Source: Trachelipus rathkii (taxonomy: Eukaryota > Arthropoda > Malacostraca > Isopoda > Trachelipodidae). Taken from it: a DNA stretch of 20,000 nucleotides. Below are positions 1 through 11,785 of this stretch, one piece after another. The stretch spans positions 1-20,000 of the forward strand of contig JABUQX010088367.1 of the NCBI GenBank assembly GCA_015478945.1. Reading direction: 5' to 3'. The translations under genes were made by a program, and so were the position numbers. The stretch's first letter is position 1, and each line of letters begins with the position of its first letter. The notes under the pieces are model-generated. The model saw only the letters and a list, made by a program, of their open reading frames with translations, had not been told where the DNA came from and did not search any database.

Positions 1-1510
1 ACGGAGGATAGAGCTACCTAGCGTAATATAATCTGTTATACTTTAGTGAGACGTGTTTAGTAACCTATAGCTACTCACTTATCACGCTTACGATTTAATG
101 TGCACCCTACGGAGCCACGCATTGGGCCTTTCCATTAAAGAAGGCAACCTAACTATATGAAACATACTCGCTATTTCTGCATCTATGGCAGCAAAAAACA
201 CGGTATCTACACCGTTTTATCATCGTTTCGACAGAGCAACGAGAACCTCCCTGCCTAAAAATTTACTAACTCGAGTCATCTCAGACACAGTTGTCAGTGC
301 TCCACATTCACAGCAATCTAACATAACTGGTCCTATCAACTGAGAGGACTGATGTGCAGCAGATGTGGTGTTACACACTCAACATTTTGAAATACATATA
401 TATCTCTAACTCTTATCTACTATCTACATTTACTTTCACTCCCCTCCTTTTACACACACACAACTACAACTATTATTCAATGGTCCCAATACTCTCTCCA
501 ACTCTCTTCTCAGATTCTGCTACTCATAACTATAAATCAAAGTCAATCCCCGCATATCAATAGGATAGGTGAGAGCCCTACACAATACTATTCTCCACTA
601 GTCTCGATCACTGTCTAACATCAATTCAATAATCTCTGCAATTTAATACCCGCCTTATACTTATAACGAACCTCTGGTCCTTCGAATCTCTCTGATTATA
701 ATAACGTGGCTTACCTATCCATATATACATCATATTGTGAAAGGGTAGAAAAGATCGAATGTCGTAGTAATAAAGTCGAGGGCAAGCGCGGTTTTTTGAG
801 GCTATTGTAGATTAGGATCTAAACTTTAGGTTAAATTAACCGTAATATTAATATTGTTTCATTGTGTTTATGTATATATATATATGTACCTCTAATATTA
901 CATCACATTAGAACATATATATATATCATTAAATACTATAATTTATATATATATATATTATTCTTTACAACTTGTAGACTTACTATTGTCTTAACATACT
1001 TTTGATTCCATTCAAGTCTACCACCTACTCACTCATACAACACCATATATATATATAATATCAACTATATAATCACCTGCCATATGTATATATATATATA
1101 TAAGCTTTCCCCTATATATAAACTTATATAATAATATATATACGCCTGTTGCAAATCCATAAAACCTAAATATCAAATTTATTCTTCTATCTCATTCTCA
1201 ATTATTTTCTCAATCATATGTTTCAATGTAAAGATTTGATTCCACAACATCCTCTATACCATCCTAAACGCAACCTTGTTTCTTTTACACCTAATCAGTC
1301 CTTATACAGTCACTCGATCGTACCTTTTCGAACAAAATATACCAGCATATAACCTTCCCTACAACATCATCTAAATTAAACTTATATACCCCTATATTAT
1401 TTCTACAGTTCCTTTATTTACTTTCCTCTTTAACCTCACAGGGTACATAATTATCCATTATATATATAATTATAGCTATACTACTTCTCTATATACTCTC
1501 ACAATCACTT
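1..1510 (+). repeat. Long skewed repeat, copy A (5' end cut by window)
   Basis: This is a diverged copy, in the same orientation, of the sequence at about 5450-6800. Colinear anchors include a 9-mer at 280-288 matching 5654-5662 and a 17-bp identity at 1224-1240 matching 6495-6511 (CAATGTAAAGATTTGAT). Further alignable blocks lie between them, for example 405-445 with 5764-5810, and 550-600 with 5950-6000. The strand is C-rich and G-poor: 421-480 has 20 C and no G by count. No open frame survives across it; the 69-codon frame at 354-563 is not conserved in the other copies. The right end is placed where the ATT-rich tract starts. The left end lies outside the window. The element class is unknown. 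Confidence 0.75.
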
Positions 1511-1735
1511 GGAATCAATTATTATTATTATTTATTATTATTAATTAATTATTATTAATTATTATTATTTATTATTTATTATTATTATTATTTATTATTA
1601 TTATAAATTTATTAATTTTATAATTTATATATTATTATATTATCTTATTTATATTATTATTTATTTATTAAATATTAATTATATTAATTATATATGTATA
1701 TTATATAAGATATATGATAGATATGAATAGTAATA
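1511..1735. repeat. ATT/AT-rich tract at junction of copies A and B
   Basis: About 100 bp of interrupted (ATT)n/(TTATTA)n is followed by irregular AT-only sequence. The tract separates the tail of copy A from the tail of copy B. A similar ATT tract lies at about 7560-7700, some way beyond the tail of copy C, so part of it may belong to the repeat's own tail. Otherwise I see nothing in it. Confidence 0.7.
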
Positions 1736-1739
1736 TAGA

Positions 1740-4150
1740 ACACTTTGGAATTTGAAATAGTATTAGCCCTCGAATAGCGGATGGTTATACAAAGATACAT
1801 AAAATTATTATTTGGAGAGGAGATACACCTAACACATTGATATTAGGAAGGAACCTGGCGATCTTTATATTGTTAAGGTTAATAACTTTAAACGCTAATA
1901 TAATATATCTCACATGTAGTAGGATGAGCTATCATGTTTTATATTATTTACTTAAGGATTGTGTACTTTTGCCTCATGATGGGTGGGTCATGTTTGTTGG
2001 TATTGGTTTAACGTTTGCTGAGTATTATATATGATACTTTTAGGTCTTTGTTTGTCTTTGTTGTTCTAGGTAGAGCTTTTGTCTTTTATATAATATATAG
2101 AGATATGAGTAGTATTAGTAGGATTAATATAGCTGGAAAGTCTCATATGTAGCAGGTAGTTTAGTCATTATATGAGTGCTTGGTAGTAGGTATACTTATA
2201 ATATAATCACTTCTGAGGTAATAGCAATCACTATTATATCTCTATGCAGATAGTGATGAAGATATGTGTAAAAGAATCAGATAGATTGTCAATTAGTATC
2301 TGCTTTTGATAAGAATTGTGTAGCTAGAGAAGTACAGGGTTATGATCTGTCTCCTATTGGTTATTTATTAAGTTATATGTATATGGATGGGTATTTATAG
2401 AAAGTAATATTAGGATAGTGGAGATAGGGTGATATAGCAAGGTGAGAAAGGTGTTAGATAATGATGGAGAGAATGTAAGAGAGTGGAGGGTGCCCTAAAC
2501 GCTATTCGTCTTGCGGTGTTATGTTTTAGATTTTGTATAGACGAATTAAAGTAGTATTTGAAGAGGCATTGGTAAATGAGTATTATAGCAGAGATGGAAA
2601 AGTAAGGGTATGAAAGTATATACACATATAGATAAAAGTAAGGTTATGGTTGTGAATGAGAATGACAGTTTTACTGTGTACAGAGAGTAGATTAGTTATG
2701 TATTGAATGGGTGAACAACTGAGGGAACAGTGTATCCTTGAGTTTTAATATTTTAGGACTACTATATAGTCATAATATGAAATACTGAATTAGTAAACTG
2801 CAAAGATGATATTAGGAAAAGTTGTGAATGAGAGTAGTATAGATGAGCTGGGATGCAATTAAATTACTTGGATGAAAATATATATAGTAAAGGAGCCCAA
2901 AGTTCTTGAGTGCTCTTAGGGGTGTTTAATTACTAGAGGGCATGTTATTGTTACCTGTGATTAATGCATATATAGTAGTGAAACTATATGGTTATGGAAT
3001 AAGAGGTATATAGATACTAAACTTAACACTGTGTTCAGATGAACAATCTTAAAGGCGTGTTAGTGTGAAGAAGAATTGATTAAATGAGGAAAGAACGCAT
3101 TATAGGTTATAGAGTTTGTGTGCTGTGAAGAAAGAGTAAATGAGAGAATAAATGAAAAGTATTTAGAGATGGTTTAGTTCTTAGTGGATAAAAGGATGGA
3201 TATACGATTGTTGGTATTATAAGCAGATTATATATATAGTTTGATTGAGTGTGCAGATAGGAATCGACCAAGCTGAGAGACCGTTAAGGAAAAAAGTGGA
3301 TTTGAAGTCGGTATAGGTAAATTGCTGGATGAGAGATGCAATGCGAGTTTGGGTAGAGGGGAGAGGAAAGGTGCATATTAGAAAGTGATATGGCGAGTGA
3401 TTTTGTGATGGGGTATTTAGTATTGTTAGGCTCCTTGTGAGCCAAGGGATAAATCAACATGAACGAGATGCCAATATGTTGAAGGTAGCCGGTCGGCTAT
3501 AGTCTATACTCTCTAGTGTAATGACCCCTAGGTATAGTGGATTTTATTCTGTACCGTGTCACAACGAGTTCTACTTAAGGTATAAAGGTGGTGCGAAATA
3601 CGAGCTAAAGGCCTTATTTTCTATTTTGCGATCTTATTAGTCTGATTAGATTATTACTGTGCACTTAACTTACTATTATACAAAAAGATCTGTTGTATAC
3701 AGCATGAGCAAAACTTAGTATGACGTATAGAATTAACATCGACCAATATAATTGTGGATGATAAAGGATGCGATTAGATAGGATGCTATGATTTTATTGT
3801 CATATATCACTATAAAATTAAAGAGAGAAGTAACTTCGTTAAAGATTAGTATTGAAAATTCTGAAGAGTTATAATTAGGTTTAAGCTTAAATAGGTTTAT
3901 GACCCTATCTTTAGTCAATAGAGTTATAATTATATAGGTTTTCATCTTAATATGATAGGTAATTTTTGGCTCTTATTTATGTTATATTCCTTGTCGATCT
4001 ATAAATTTCATAATGTAATATATATATCTAATATAAAATATCTTATTCTCTATTTTATTTACTCCTCTAATTAAATAAATGCTTAACATATAAAAGCTTA
4101 CGGTATATGAAGTGCTTTATATTCGAGTAGAAGGAGAGTATAATTCGTCA
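1740..4150 (-). repeat. Long skewed repeat, copy B (inverted; left arm of palindrome)
   Basis: This is the reverse-complement counterpart of copy C. Mirror-image anchors in order are 3951-3959 with 4350-4358, 3561-3571 with 4748-4758, 3294-3302 with 5047-5055, 3136-3152 with 5215-5231 (17 bp identical), 3055-3062 with 5324-5331, 2925-2932 with 5477-5484, and 2330-2336 with 6155-6161. Between anchors the arms align with many substitutions and indels. The plus strand is G-rich and C-poor through 1740-3450: 2401-2460 has 20 G and 1 C. The inner part (3450-4150) is less skewed. Short open frames at 1837-2034, 2410-2625 and 3733-3945 have no counterpart in the other copies and are not called. The outer boundary is uncertain by 100 bp or more. 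Confidence 0.8.
3486..3499. repeat. Short perfect hairpin in copy B
   Basis: TAGCCG-GT-CGGCTA is a 6-bp perfect stem with a 2-nt spacer. A second small stem (GGCTC...GAGCC) lies about 50 bases before it, near 3430-3444. Both fall where copy B changes from skewed to unskewed composition. No function is assigned. Confidence 0.5.
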
Positions 4151-4212
4151 ATAGAGTAAATTAATTGTTATATATATATATACTCTATATATATTATTAT
4201 ATATATAGTATT
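4151..4212. repeat. AT-rich centre of the palindrome
   Basis: A block of nearly pure A+T with TATA runs sits between the innermost alignable arms. The inner pair is TATAATT at 4139-4145 and AATTATA at 4213-4219. It would be the loop or easily melted centre if the palindrome extruded. Confidence 0.6.
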
Positions 4213-6800
4213 AATTATATGCTCATATTATATTTATTTTACATTTTATATAACTTATCATTTTTTATAAATTTTCTTCTTATTTCTTTATACTTATATC
4301 TTTCATCTATAAACGGTTTTATCCGTTTCAAGGTATCGTATATTCTTATCCTATCATAATGTAAGTACACTTTGAGTACTTTATCAATTTAATGGTACTC
4401 TATTATTCTTATTCTATTCTCATCTTATCTTAAATCTTAATCCTCATGTCTTGTCTTTCTTGTCTTGTCTTTCGTCTTGTCATTTCTCAACTAGTCTCGG
4501 TCTCGTCATGCGTCATGCGTCTCGTCCTCGATCTGAGCGAATCGATCGTATGGCGTGCTTCCTGCTTTTCTCGTCCAAGATTACTGGTTGGTGTTCCATC
4601 ATATAATTGTTTTGTAATGGCGTGCGTAGACAGATTCATTCTCTCGGAAAAGAACGTCAGTGAGAATGTAATTATGACTCAAGATGATATCGCAAAAGAA
4701 ACCATGCTTCTAATTCCAGCCCCTTCAAAATATCCTATTCTAGTGATGAACTTGTTGAGTGAGCACAAATCCACCTAGAGCTTCACGGGACCCTACATTC
4801 TCGAGCCAATATTTAGGCCCTGACGGATCCTCCAAAAAGATATATGTCTAAAATGCGCCTATGGGTCATACCCTACAATAGCTGCAGAATCTCAATATGG
4901 TGGATGTGGGAGCTCACTTACCATACCCCCTCATTCTCACAAAACCCCGCCTTTCAATCCTATTCGTGAGTGCACCTTATTGCCTTCGCCGCGTATCTGC
5001 CAAACTAACAAGTATTATATATTAAGACATATCGTTTACTGACTATAATCCACTTTGTTCCTTCGGTCTCACCACCATGACTGGAGTGTCGATTCTCCAA
5101 CACACACACTTCACTACACTATATTACATTCCACTTAACTAACCGTAGATCATTGTCATTCATTATATTACTTTTCCACATGACCAAAAACCATCTCAAC
5201 GTAATACTTTCATTTTTATTCTCTCATTTACACCCTCCTTTCTTCAATCAACTCTTATAACTCTCTATATATATCAACTGTTCATTAATTCTTCTTTCAT
5301 TTTAATCAATTCCTTTTCACACCTAACACGCCCTCAAGAAAAATCATCACATCTGAAAAATATATATATATTTTAGTAACTTAGTCTGCAAAAATTTGAA
5401 AGGCAGGTGGAAGAGAGATTTTTTATGAAAAGTACGAATATCAATTAACACAAGGCACACAAATATAACTTACCCTTAATTAAAGGCTCATAGACACTCA
5501 GACTTAGTCACTTACATCCATCCAAACAATTTAATTTGCATGTACCAGCCACCTTCCTGCCCTACACAACTTTCCTACTACAATACTATTAACACTTATG
5601 CTCAAATCATTCACGTCCCATTTTCATGCAAACATATATCCTAAATATTTAAACTCAGACACTTGTTATCAGCTTGTGAGTTCGACCTATCTAAAACATA
5701 ACTTTCACAATCGAGAGGATTGAGTCCCTTCAAATCACTAATTACCGTAAATCTTATCATTTTATCTATCACTAGTTTACTTTCAAACCCCCTTATATTT
5801 ATTCACTTTTTAAAATAAAATATAATAACAAATAATTATAAAATACAACAACTCCCCTGCCATAAAATCTCTTCATACCAATATCCTACTAAAACTCTCA
5901 TTCAGACTCACCACATATAATATGATATACAATAACAAATTCATTATACCGCATATAATTAAGGTAATGGCACCTCCACTCACTCTACCTAATATTCTCT
6001 ACATTCATTATATACTAATACCATTTCCTGCAACCTCCCCATTAATCATTACTATTAATATCATATTTCATAATCATACCACCCAATTAATATAATATAT
6101 AATATACAAGTTAATTATGAATTACTACAAGGGGATCAATGAACACATCCTGCCTGCACTTCGAGCTATTAATAATTATTATAAGCACCAATTCTACTTT
6201 ATTGAACACATTATATATTTCTTACATATATATACTACAAGATTATATATATATATAGTATATATATATATATATAACTAGTTACACTATCGCATATCAC
6301 AAATACTTTTGCATTACCATTCATTTGAAGACTGTACTTAATATAATATCATCATATCAGCAGCGCAACATCCATATATTCATTAAAACATTAACATATA
6401 CAGTTGCATATAAATTCACTATAAAAACTACTAAATTTCATATTATATTCTTCTTCTCTACTATCAATATTATTACTCAGTCTAATTTTGTTATCAATGT
6501 AAAGATTTGATGCCACATAATATTCCTTACTATACCACTTACCCAAATATTTGTAGCATGTACAAAATATATTACATACTACTATATATCAGTTAACTAC
6601 TTACATGAATATATCGCTCTGAACGTCATTCATCTTCAGACTAAAATCCTACTATATTATCTCACTAATTAACACTACCATATATAACTAATTCTCACTT
6701 ATATAATTCCCTATAGAGTTCACAGCTACTATTATACCTAACCTTACCTACCTATAATATATATCACTTATATATATATAAGTGGTACTTATTACTATGC
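4213..6800 (+). repeat. Long skewed repeat, copy C (right arm of palindrome)
   Basis: This is the most complete plus-orientation copy. It is inverted relative to copy B and direct relative to copy A; anchors are given under those entries. The first part (4213-4900) has mixed composition and includes a TCTTG-type simple repeat. From about 4900 onward the plus strand is C-rich and G-poor: 5521-5580 has 21 C and 4 G by count. The 110-codon frame at 4446-4778 lies in the mixed part. It begins in the simple repeat, and the mirrored segment in copy B (about 3540-3850) is aligned with indels and is not open, so it is not called a gene. The right boundary may reach 7200. Confidence 0.78.
4449..4530. 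repeat. TCTTG / CTCGTCATGCG simple repeat
   Basis: Irregular repeats of TCTTGTC and TTTC (4449-4481) are followed by GTCATGC units and CTCGTC (about 4500-4526). This is low-complexity sequence and accounts for the start of the 110-codon open frame here. Confidence 0.6.
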
Positions 6801-7226
6801 ATCTAATATGATCTAACTCAATATACCCATCACAGGAATATACCCTCTTATATCATAAACAAGTCTCTATTATCTAAACTAACTATACCTAAATACCAAT
6901 AATCACTACCATACTACGCCTCACCGTTCTAATGAGATCATTTTATTCTCACAGTAATATTATCATTACTATATCATATGCAAGATTTTAACCGTTCTTA
7001 GAAACTATTATTTTGCAACAACTTTCATCATAACGACAAACTTAATATTAACATAAATTAAAAAGCAAAAGAACCGTCCTCGTATCTCTAATGTTTTTAT
7101 GCGAATGTATGAATGATCCAATTATGTTCTCTTTTATTATAATAATACTCTATTAATTCCTTCTTGTAACTATCACACAAAATCACGGGCAGCAAAACAA
7201 CGACATTTAAGTGAAAAAGGACTCAA

Positions 7227-7450
7227 AGGTAATAGGTTTTTTAATAGGTTTGACTCTTAATCAGAGTTAAATAATGAGGTATGACCTCTTCATTTATACT
7301 GTTATAATATAGGATAATTTGGTACTTTAGATCTTCTGTGAATGCTCGTTATGCTTTCACATAACTCCCTATACTCACATTATCTATTATCTCTTATTAT
7401 ATACTTTTATTAATTACTCTATTATTAAAATTATTATATAGTTTATTTAT
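7227..7450. repeat. Possible extra fragment related to 3886-4100
   Basis: The sequence AATAGGTTT followed about 60-70 bases later by an ATAGG(T)AATTT-like motif occurs in the same order and spacing at 7242 onward and at 3890-3970, with similar AT-rich sequence after both. This suggests that a piece of the palindrome's inner arm is repeated beyond the tail of copy C. The similarity is weak and was seen by eye only. Confidence 0.35.
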
Positions 7451-9900
7451 AATTACTCTCATAGTCTATTAACTAATAAGTGTGCATAGCACAAAAAATG
7501 TATTTTTGGCTTAACTCATATTTTATATAAGTATTAATTAATATACTCATGTAACTTTAATTTATTCACTCTAATTATTTATTATTATTCTCATGCTTAT
7601 TTTTTTTTTTATTCTAGTTATTATATATTATTATTCAATATTATTATTATTATTATTATTATTACTATTTATATTTATTATTTAATCATTCATTATATTT
7701 ATTTTTTAAATATTATACACCCTATTCTTTTTCCTATCCTATTCCCTCTATAGCTGAAACATATATTAATTTAAAAAATTTATACTTACTATCTTTGTTA
7801 CATACGGTAAAATAAAATGTGATGATTTAGCATTTATACATCTTGATAGAATAAAATTAATTTGTCGATTTTCAAGCATTTTTCTTATTTTTTTTTGTTG
7901 CTTACTCTCACTTTTCTAGTGTTTAGTTGTATCATTTTAGTTGATTAAACCTTTCATGCACGCTCTCTCATGGATAAGCTCTAATTAATGGTATTATCAT
8001 ATTTTCAGTTATTATTATCTCGTGAGTTATTACTTATTGTTATTAATTATTATGTATTTGTGGACTCACCTAATCATTATAGACCTTAATTGCTCTTTTC
8101 ACTACTTCTATTATATATCTTATTTTGATTTTGAAGGGCTGCCGCAGTTATTCGCACACCACCACTTCAATTGTCTTCAAATTTCTTATTTATAACTATT
8201 AATAATCTAATTTTGCACTGCAACAGCTGCTCAAGAGATATTTCACAATTTCACTAGAATAAGAAAAAATATTAGTGCGAAATAATAATTTTGAAGAACT
8301 CACATAATAATTATATAATATGATATGAAAATATAATAAATTATATAATCTAATCTATTTAAATTCTAGTGATATTATAATATAAATATAAAAGGACCAA
8401 AATTTTTGGGTCCAGATTTTGTAACCCATTTGAGTAGAGCAAAGATGTCAAAGAGTACATAAATAATATTTTGATGATGGTGTCTAACCTCTTTGAAATT
8501 TCCATCAAATAATTGTTACTATATGGCAATGATAACAACTTGACTTTTTGAATTTTTCCGAGTATTTATTGTGTTTACTCGAGTGGTTGCGCATCGAGAT
8601 CTTTAGCATATTCGTAATAATACGTTTGGTCATAATGTTTGTAATATGGATATATCTCTTTTGATATCGAGAAAATATCTTTGAGATATATTATATATTA
8701 ATATTGATACTATTTAATGACAATGTCACATATATGCACAGTTTGACTCACCGGATAATACATATTTGATACCGAATAAATAATAAAAGTTATATTACAC
8801 ATAAATAATGTATATTATTATGAAAATATTATTTACTAGTTAGCTATAATTTATTTTTTGAGTTCACAAATGCTGGTATAACTAGAGATATAAGAATTTT
8901 AACTCTCACTTAATATTACCGTATATCGTAGAAAAGGTGTGATTAGTCAGTAAAAATTATAATTATTAATCAAACAAAACTTCTCTAATGTAGTGAGAAA
9001 ATTAATGTTGTTAGGCAGTTTATGTTGAGTATTTAATGTGGCACATTGTTGTGGCTATTTATCATTTCTTTGCTATTCCTTCCTGCATATGATGAGAAAC
9101 CAATATGGCCTTGGTGCCCGAATTCGTAAGAAGGGTGAAGGAATGCCCAATTATGAATAATAATAATCTATTTATGTGAACATAATAATACATAACTATT
9201 TGGATCTTGTTAGAATTTACCCAAAGAAGAGTATGAAATGATTGAATCCAAAGCAGGTTGAGTAAATGATTTCATGTGAAATGGAGATAAATAATAATTT
9301 AATTAACTAATAAATTATACTAAAGCAAAATAATTGATCTTTATTGCAATTGACTGAAATAAGAAAGCTCGAAGACTGTGAGCAAATAGAAAGTAAAATC
9401 CAATGGCTTAGTAGATATAGTGTAATTATATTAAACATATAACGTTTATAATAGCTTGTATCACTAGTCATATTTGTATTTTTATAAATCGCTCAAAAAT
9501 GAACGGGTTTGGTCCGATTTTAGGATTAAAAGCTCTTATTTGTCATTTAATTCATATATACACCATTTCTTCATAGATAGATTTATTTATTTTTATAGAT
9601 TATACACTATAACATTGCTTATACTGTATTTCATATTTCATGAGTTTTAATTTAAAGTGATAATCATTACCTATTATTATAGTGAGAGTATTTTCACACT
9701 ATAAAGGATAACTCCTTACCTTTAAGAATTACTTACGACACTCTTGTAATCCGCACATATATTCCTATGTATTAACAACATTATAATTGATGAGATGGAT
9801 AAAAAATATACTAGGTATATATATGATATGTTTGTAATGATTTAGGAAAAGTTTATGTTCTATTTTTATGCTAATTATAAAATTTATAGTACTTATATAC
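7451..9900. other. AT-rich stretch, no gene recognised
   Basis: It contains an interrupted (ATT)n tract (about 7560-7700), several T runs and a near-perfect palindrome at 8394-8413. A short patch at about 9036-9165 is richer in G+C and is open for roughly 40 codons on the minus strand, but I do not recognise the translation. No mobile-element ends or RNA genes were found. Confidence 0.5.
8394..8413. repeat. Near-perfect 20-bp palindrome GGACC...GGTCC
   Basis: GGACC, then AAAATTTTT, then GGGTCC forms an almost perfect self-complementary 20-mer in otherwise unstructured AT-rich DNA. It could be a fold-back, a recombination footprint or chance. I see no flanking duplication. Confidence 0.5.
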
Positions 9901-11100
9901 AGATTTTTTTTTTTTTATTTTTTTTTAAAGGGAAAATAAATAAATAGAAATTCATTTCGTTTTGAGCCGATATGCTGTTAGTTATTGTTATAGCATCATG
10001 GTTTTCACTTCATTACATTGTGAGAATATATTATATAAGTTTCATTCACCCCTTGCATATAGTGAACTCACATACATATTTTATCAAATTCTCTAGAAAG
10101 ACTTGAGCAAAACTTTTAGTCGATACTGTGAATAACTTCCTTTAATTCTATTTGTAAATGAAATTGCAACCTGTTTGGATTAATATGGAAATATAAGTGT
10201 TGATTTAAAAAAGTTGTTAGAGAAATTAGTTTTTATTCGGAATATCTTTTTTCCTACACAACAGGAAATATATTTAATCTTACAACGACATATATTGCAG
10301 AAATTTCCTTATCTCTACTCATTATATAAATATCTTTATTTCAGTACCTTTATTGTACAGATTTTAGTTAATAAAAGTAATTAGTCCCAATTGCTTATTA
10401 ATCAGTAATTAAAAATATTATGTATATATAACTATATCTATAAGCTCTAGATAATTGACTATATATCATAACGCGGCCGAGTGGGATGTTGTTGTCTCTC
10501 TCATTCATACTGAGATACAATGTGGGTTTGGGAGGTATATTAAAGAATCTTTCTATACTTATTAGTATATATTAATTTATAGTATATATATATTAGTTTA
10601 TTTTGTAACCTATATCACATTAAATTTTGAGAGGCAGATTAAGCTATTTGGAAATATATCAAATCATCTAATCTTCTCACGGCAATAGGATATAGTATTT
10701 TTCTTTATAAATACATTATATTCCCTTATAATATAGTTAAATTATATATATTATCATATATTTATTTATTTATCTTATAACATTTATTTTAAACTAAATA
10801 TATATATATAATATAAATATATATTATATATAAAACTTTATTATTTTATCTATAAACTGCTCCATCCTGAAGTTCCTCCTTGACTTTAAACTTTTCACGG
10901 ATTACTGTTCTTATTGTAATCTTGAGTTACGATTTACCTGGTGGAAGTTGCGTCTAAATCTAAGTATAAGTAAAACCTGATACTCAAATTTTATATCTAT
11001 TTAATATATTTTTTATCTCTATCTAAAAAGTACGTTACCAAATTTATTTATATACTCTATATTCGAAGTATCTATTACTATCATGTTATATGATTCTTTG
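9901..11100. other. AT-rich stretch with T runs, no gene recognised
   Basis: Two long T runs separated by a single A lie near 9906-9926. The rest is irregular AT-rich sequence with (AT)n patches near 10796-10835. No coding signal, RNA gene or mobile-element end was seen. Confidence 0.5.
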
Positions 11101-11180
11101 CAGTAGCTAGATATGTAATCGAATCTGGGACTTTTGGAATATACCCTGCTAGTTTTTGAGCTAGACTATATGGGACCTCT
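11101..11180 (-). mobile_element. Possible tRNA-like SINE remnant
   Basis: On the minus strand there is TAGCTCAAAAACTAG, resembling an A box. About 40 bases later comes GATTCGATTAC, resembling the B box consensus GGTTCGANTCC. The spacing suits a tRNA-type internal pol III promoter. Arm pairing is poor, so this is not a working tRNA gene. It may be an old relative of the SINE at 12031, but no body homology is convincing. Confidence 0.35.
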
Positions 11181-11594
11181 GTCCAAATTATCAACTGAGA
11201 GTCGCATAGCAAATAAGTAACATGTATAGCCGTAATTAAAAATAAAAATTTACATAAACTTTATAATTTCTCATTTTAGCAATTTTTATTGATTATTTAT
11301 TTTTTTTTTTTTTGCCTATTTAAATTTACTTGAATACTTGTATAACAAAATTATAATATAACAGTGTACACTATATAAGAATCTATAGGCCAGGTAATAC
11401 AATAAGTCAATTTACTCCACTAAACTTGACTTCCGTATAATTATAATTACTTTAACTATATCAACAGGTGTATATTATGAGATGGATACGTCAATATAAA
11501 TTTGCTTTTCTTAAGATAAAATAAAAATTATAGATAATAAAGGTTACAAACAAGTTAAGTACTTTTATTGTTTTAAATGAAATTTTATCAAAAT
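11181..11594. other. AT-rich spacer
   Basis: Apart from a T run at about 11297-11313, I see no gene, RNA or repeat structure here. Confidence 0.5.
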
Positions 11595-11785
11595 CATATT
11601 GGTTGGAGTAATATAGCAGATGTATTAGTAGGTGATGTAGTTGAGTGTTGGTAGAATACAACCTGTATACTGAAGAGTAAATTATCGAAGAAAAGTCTGA
11701 GTCAGTTAGATAAGGATAATGCCTATAGGAGGATGATGAAAATTGTCACGAGTTTTGTTACTAGGGTATTGGGAATGGAAAAAAA
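11595..11785 (-). repeat. Possible truncated fragment of the long skewed repeat
   Basis: The strand becomes G-rich and C-poor, as in copy B. The segment about 11596-11650 resembles 2147-2200 of copy B: TAGCAG, then a TTAG segment, then GAGTG-TTGGTAG and ATAC, in the same order. The following 100 bases share only scattered words with 2220-2350. Composition and word order support the link; alignment strength does not. Confidence 0.35.

Larger units (their letters stand above)
1740..6800. repeat. Imperfect ~5-kb palindrome (copies B and C, heads together)
   Basis: The anchors listed for copies B and C are colinear mirror pairs. Their coordinate sums drift smoothly from 8309 near the centre to about 8491 in the outer arms, as expected for two diverged arms around one centre with accumulated indels. 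The axis is near 4155-4205. The arms differ by roughly a third by eye, so the palindrome is old and would pair only in patches. Confidence 0.8.

Noticed and set aside
1837..3945. Short frames at 1837-2034, 2410-2625 and 3733-3945
   Set aside because: They lie inside diverged repeat copy B, have no open counterpart in copies A or C, and have hydrophobic AT-driven composition.
9036..9165. About 40 open codons on the minus strand in a less AT-rich patch
   Set aside because: The frame is short, bounded by stops, matches no family I recognise and has no neighbouring exon-like frame or splice evidence.
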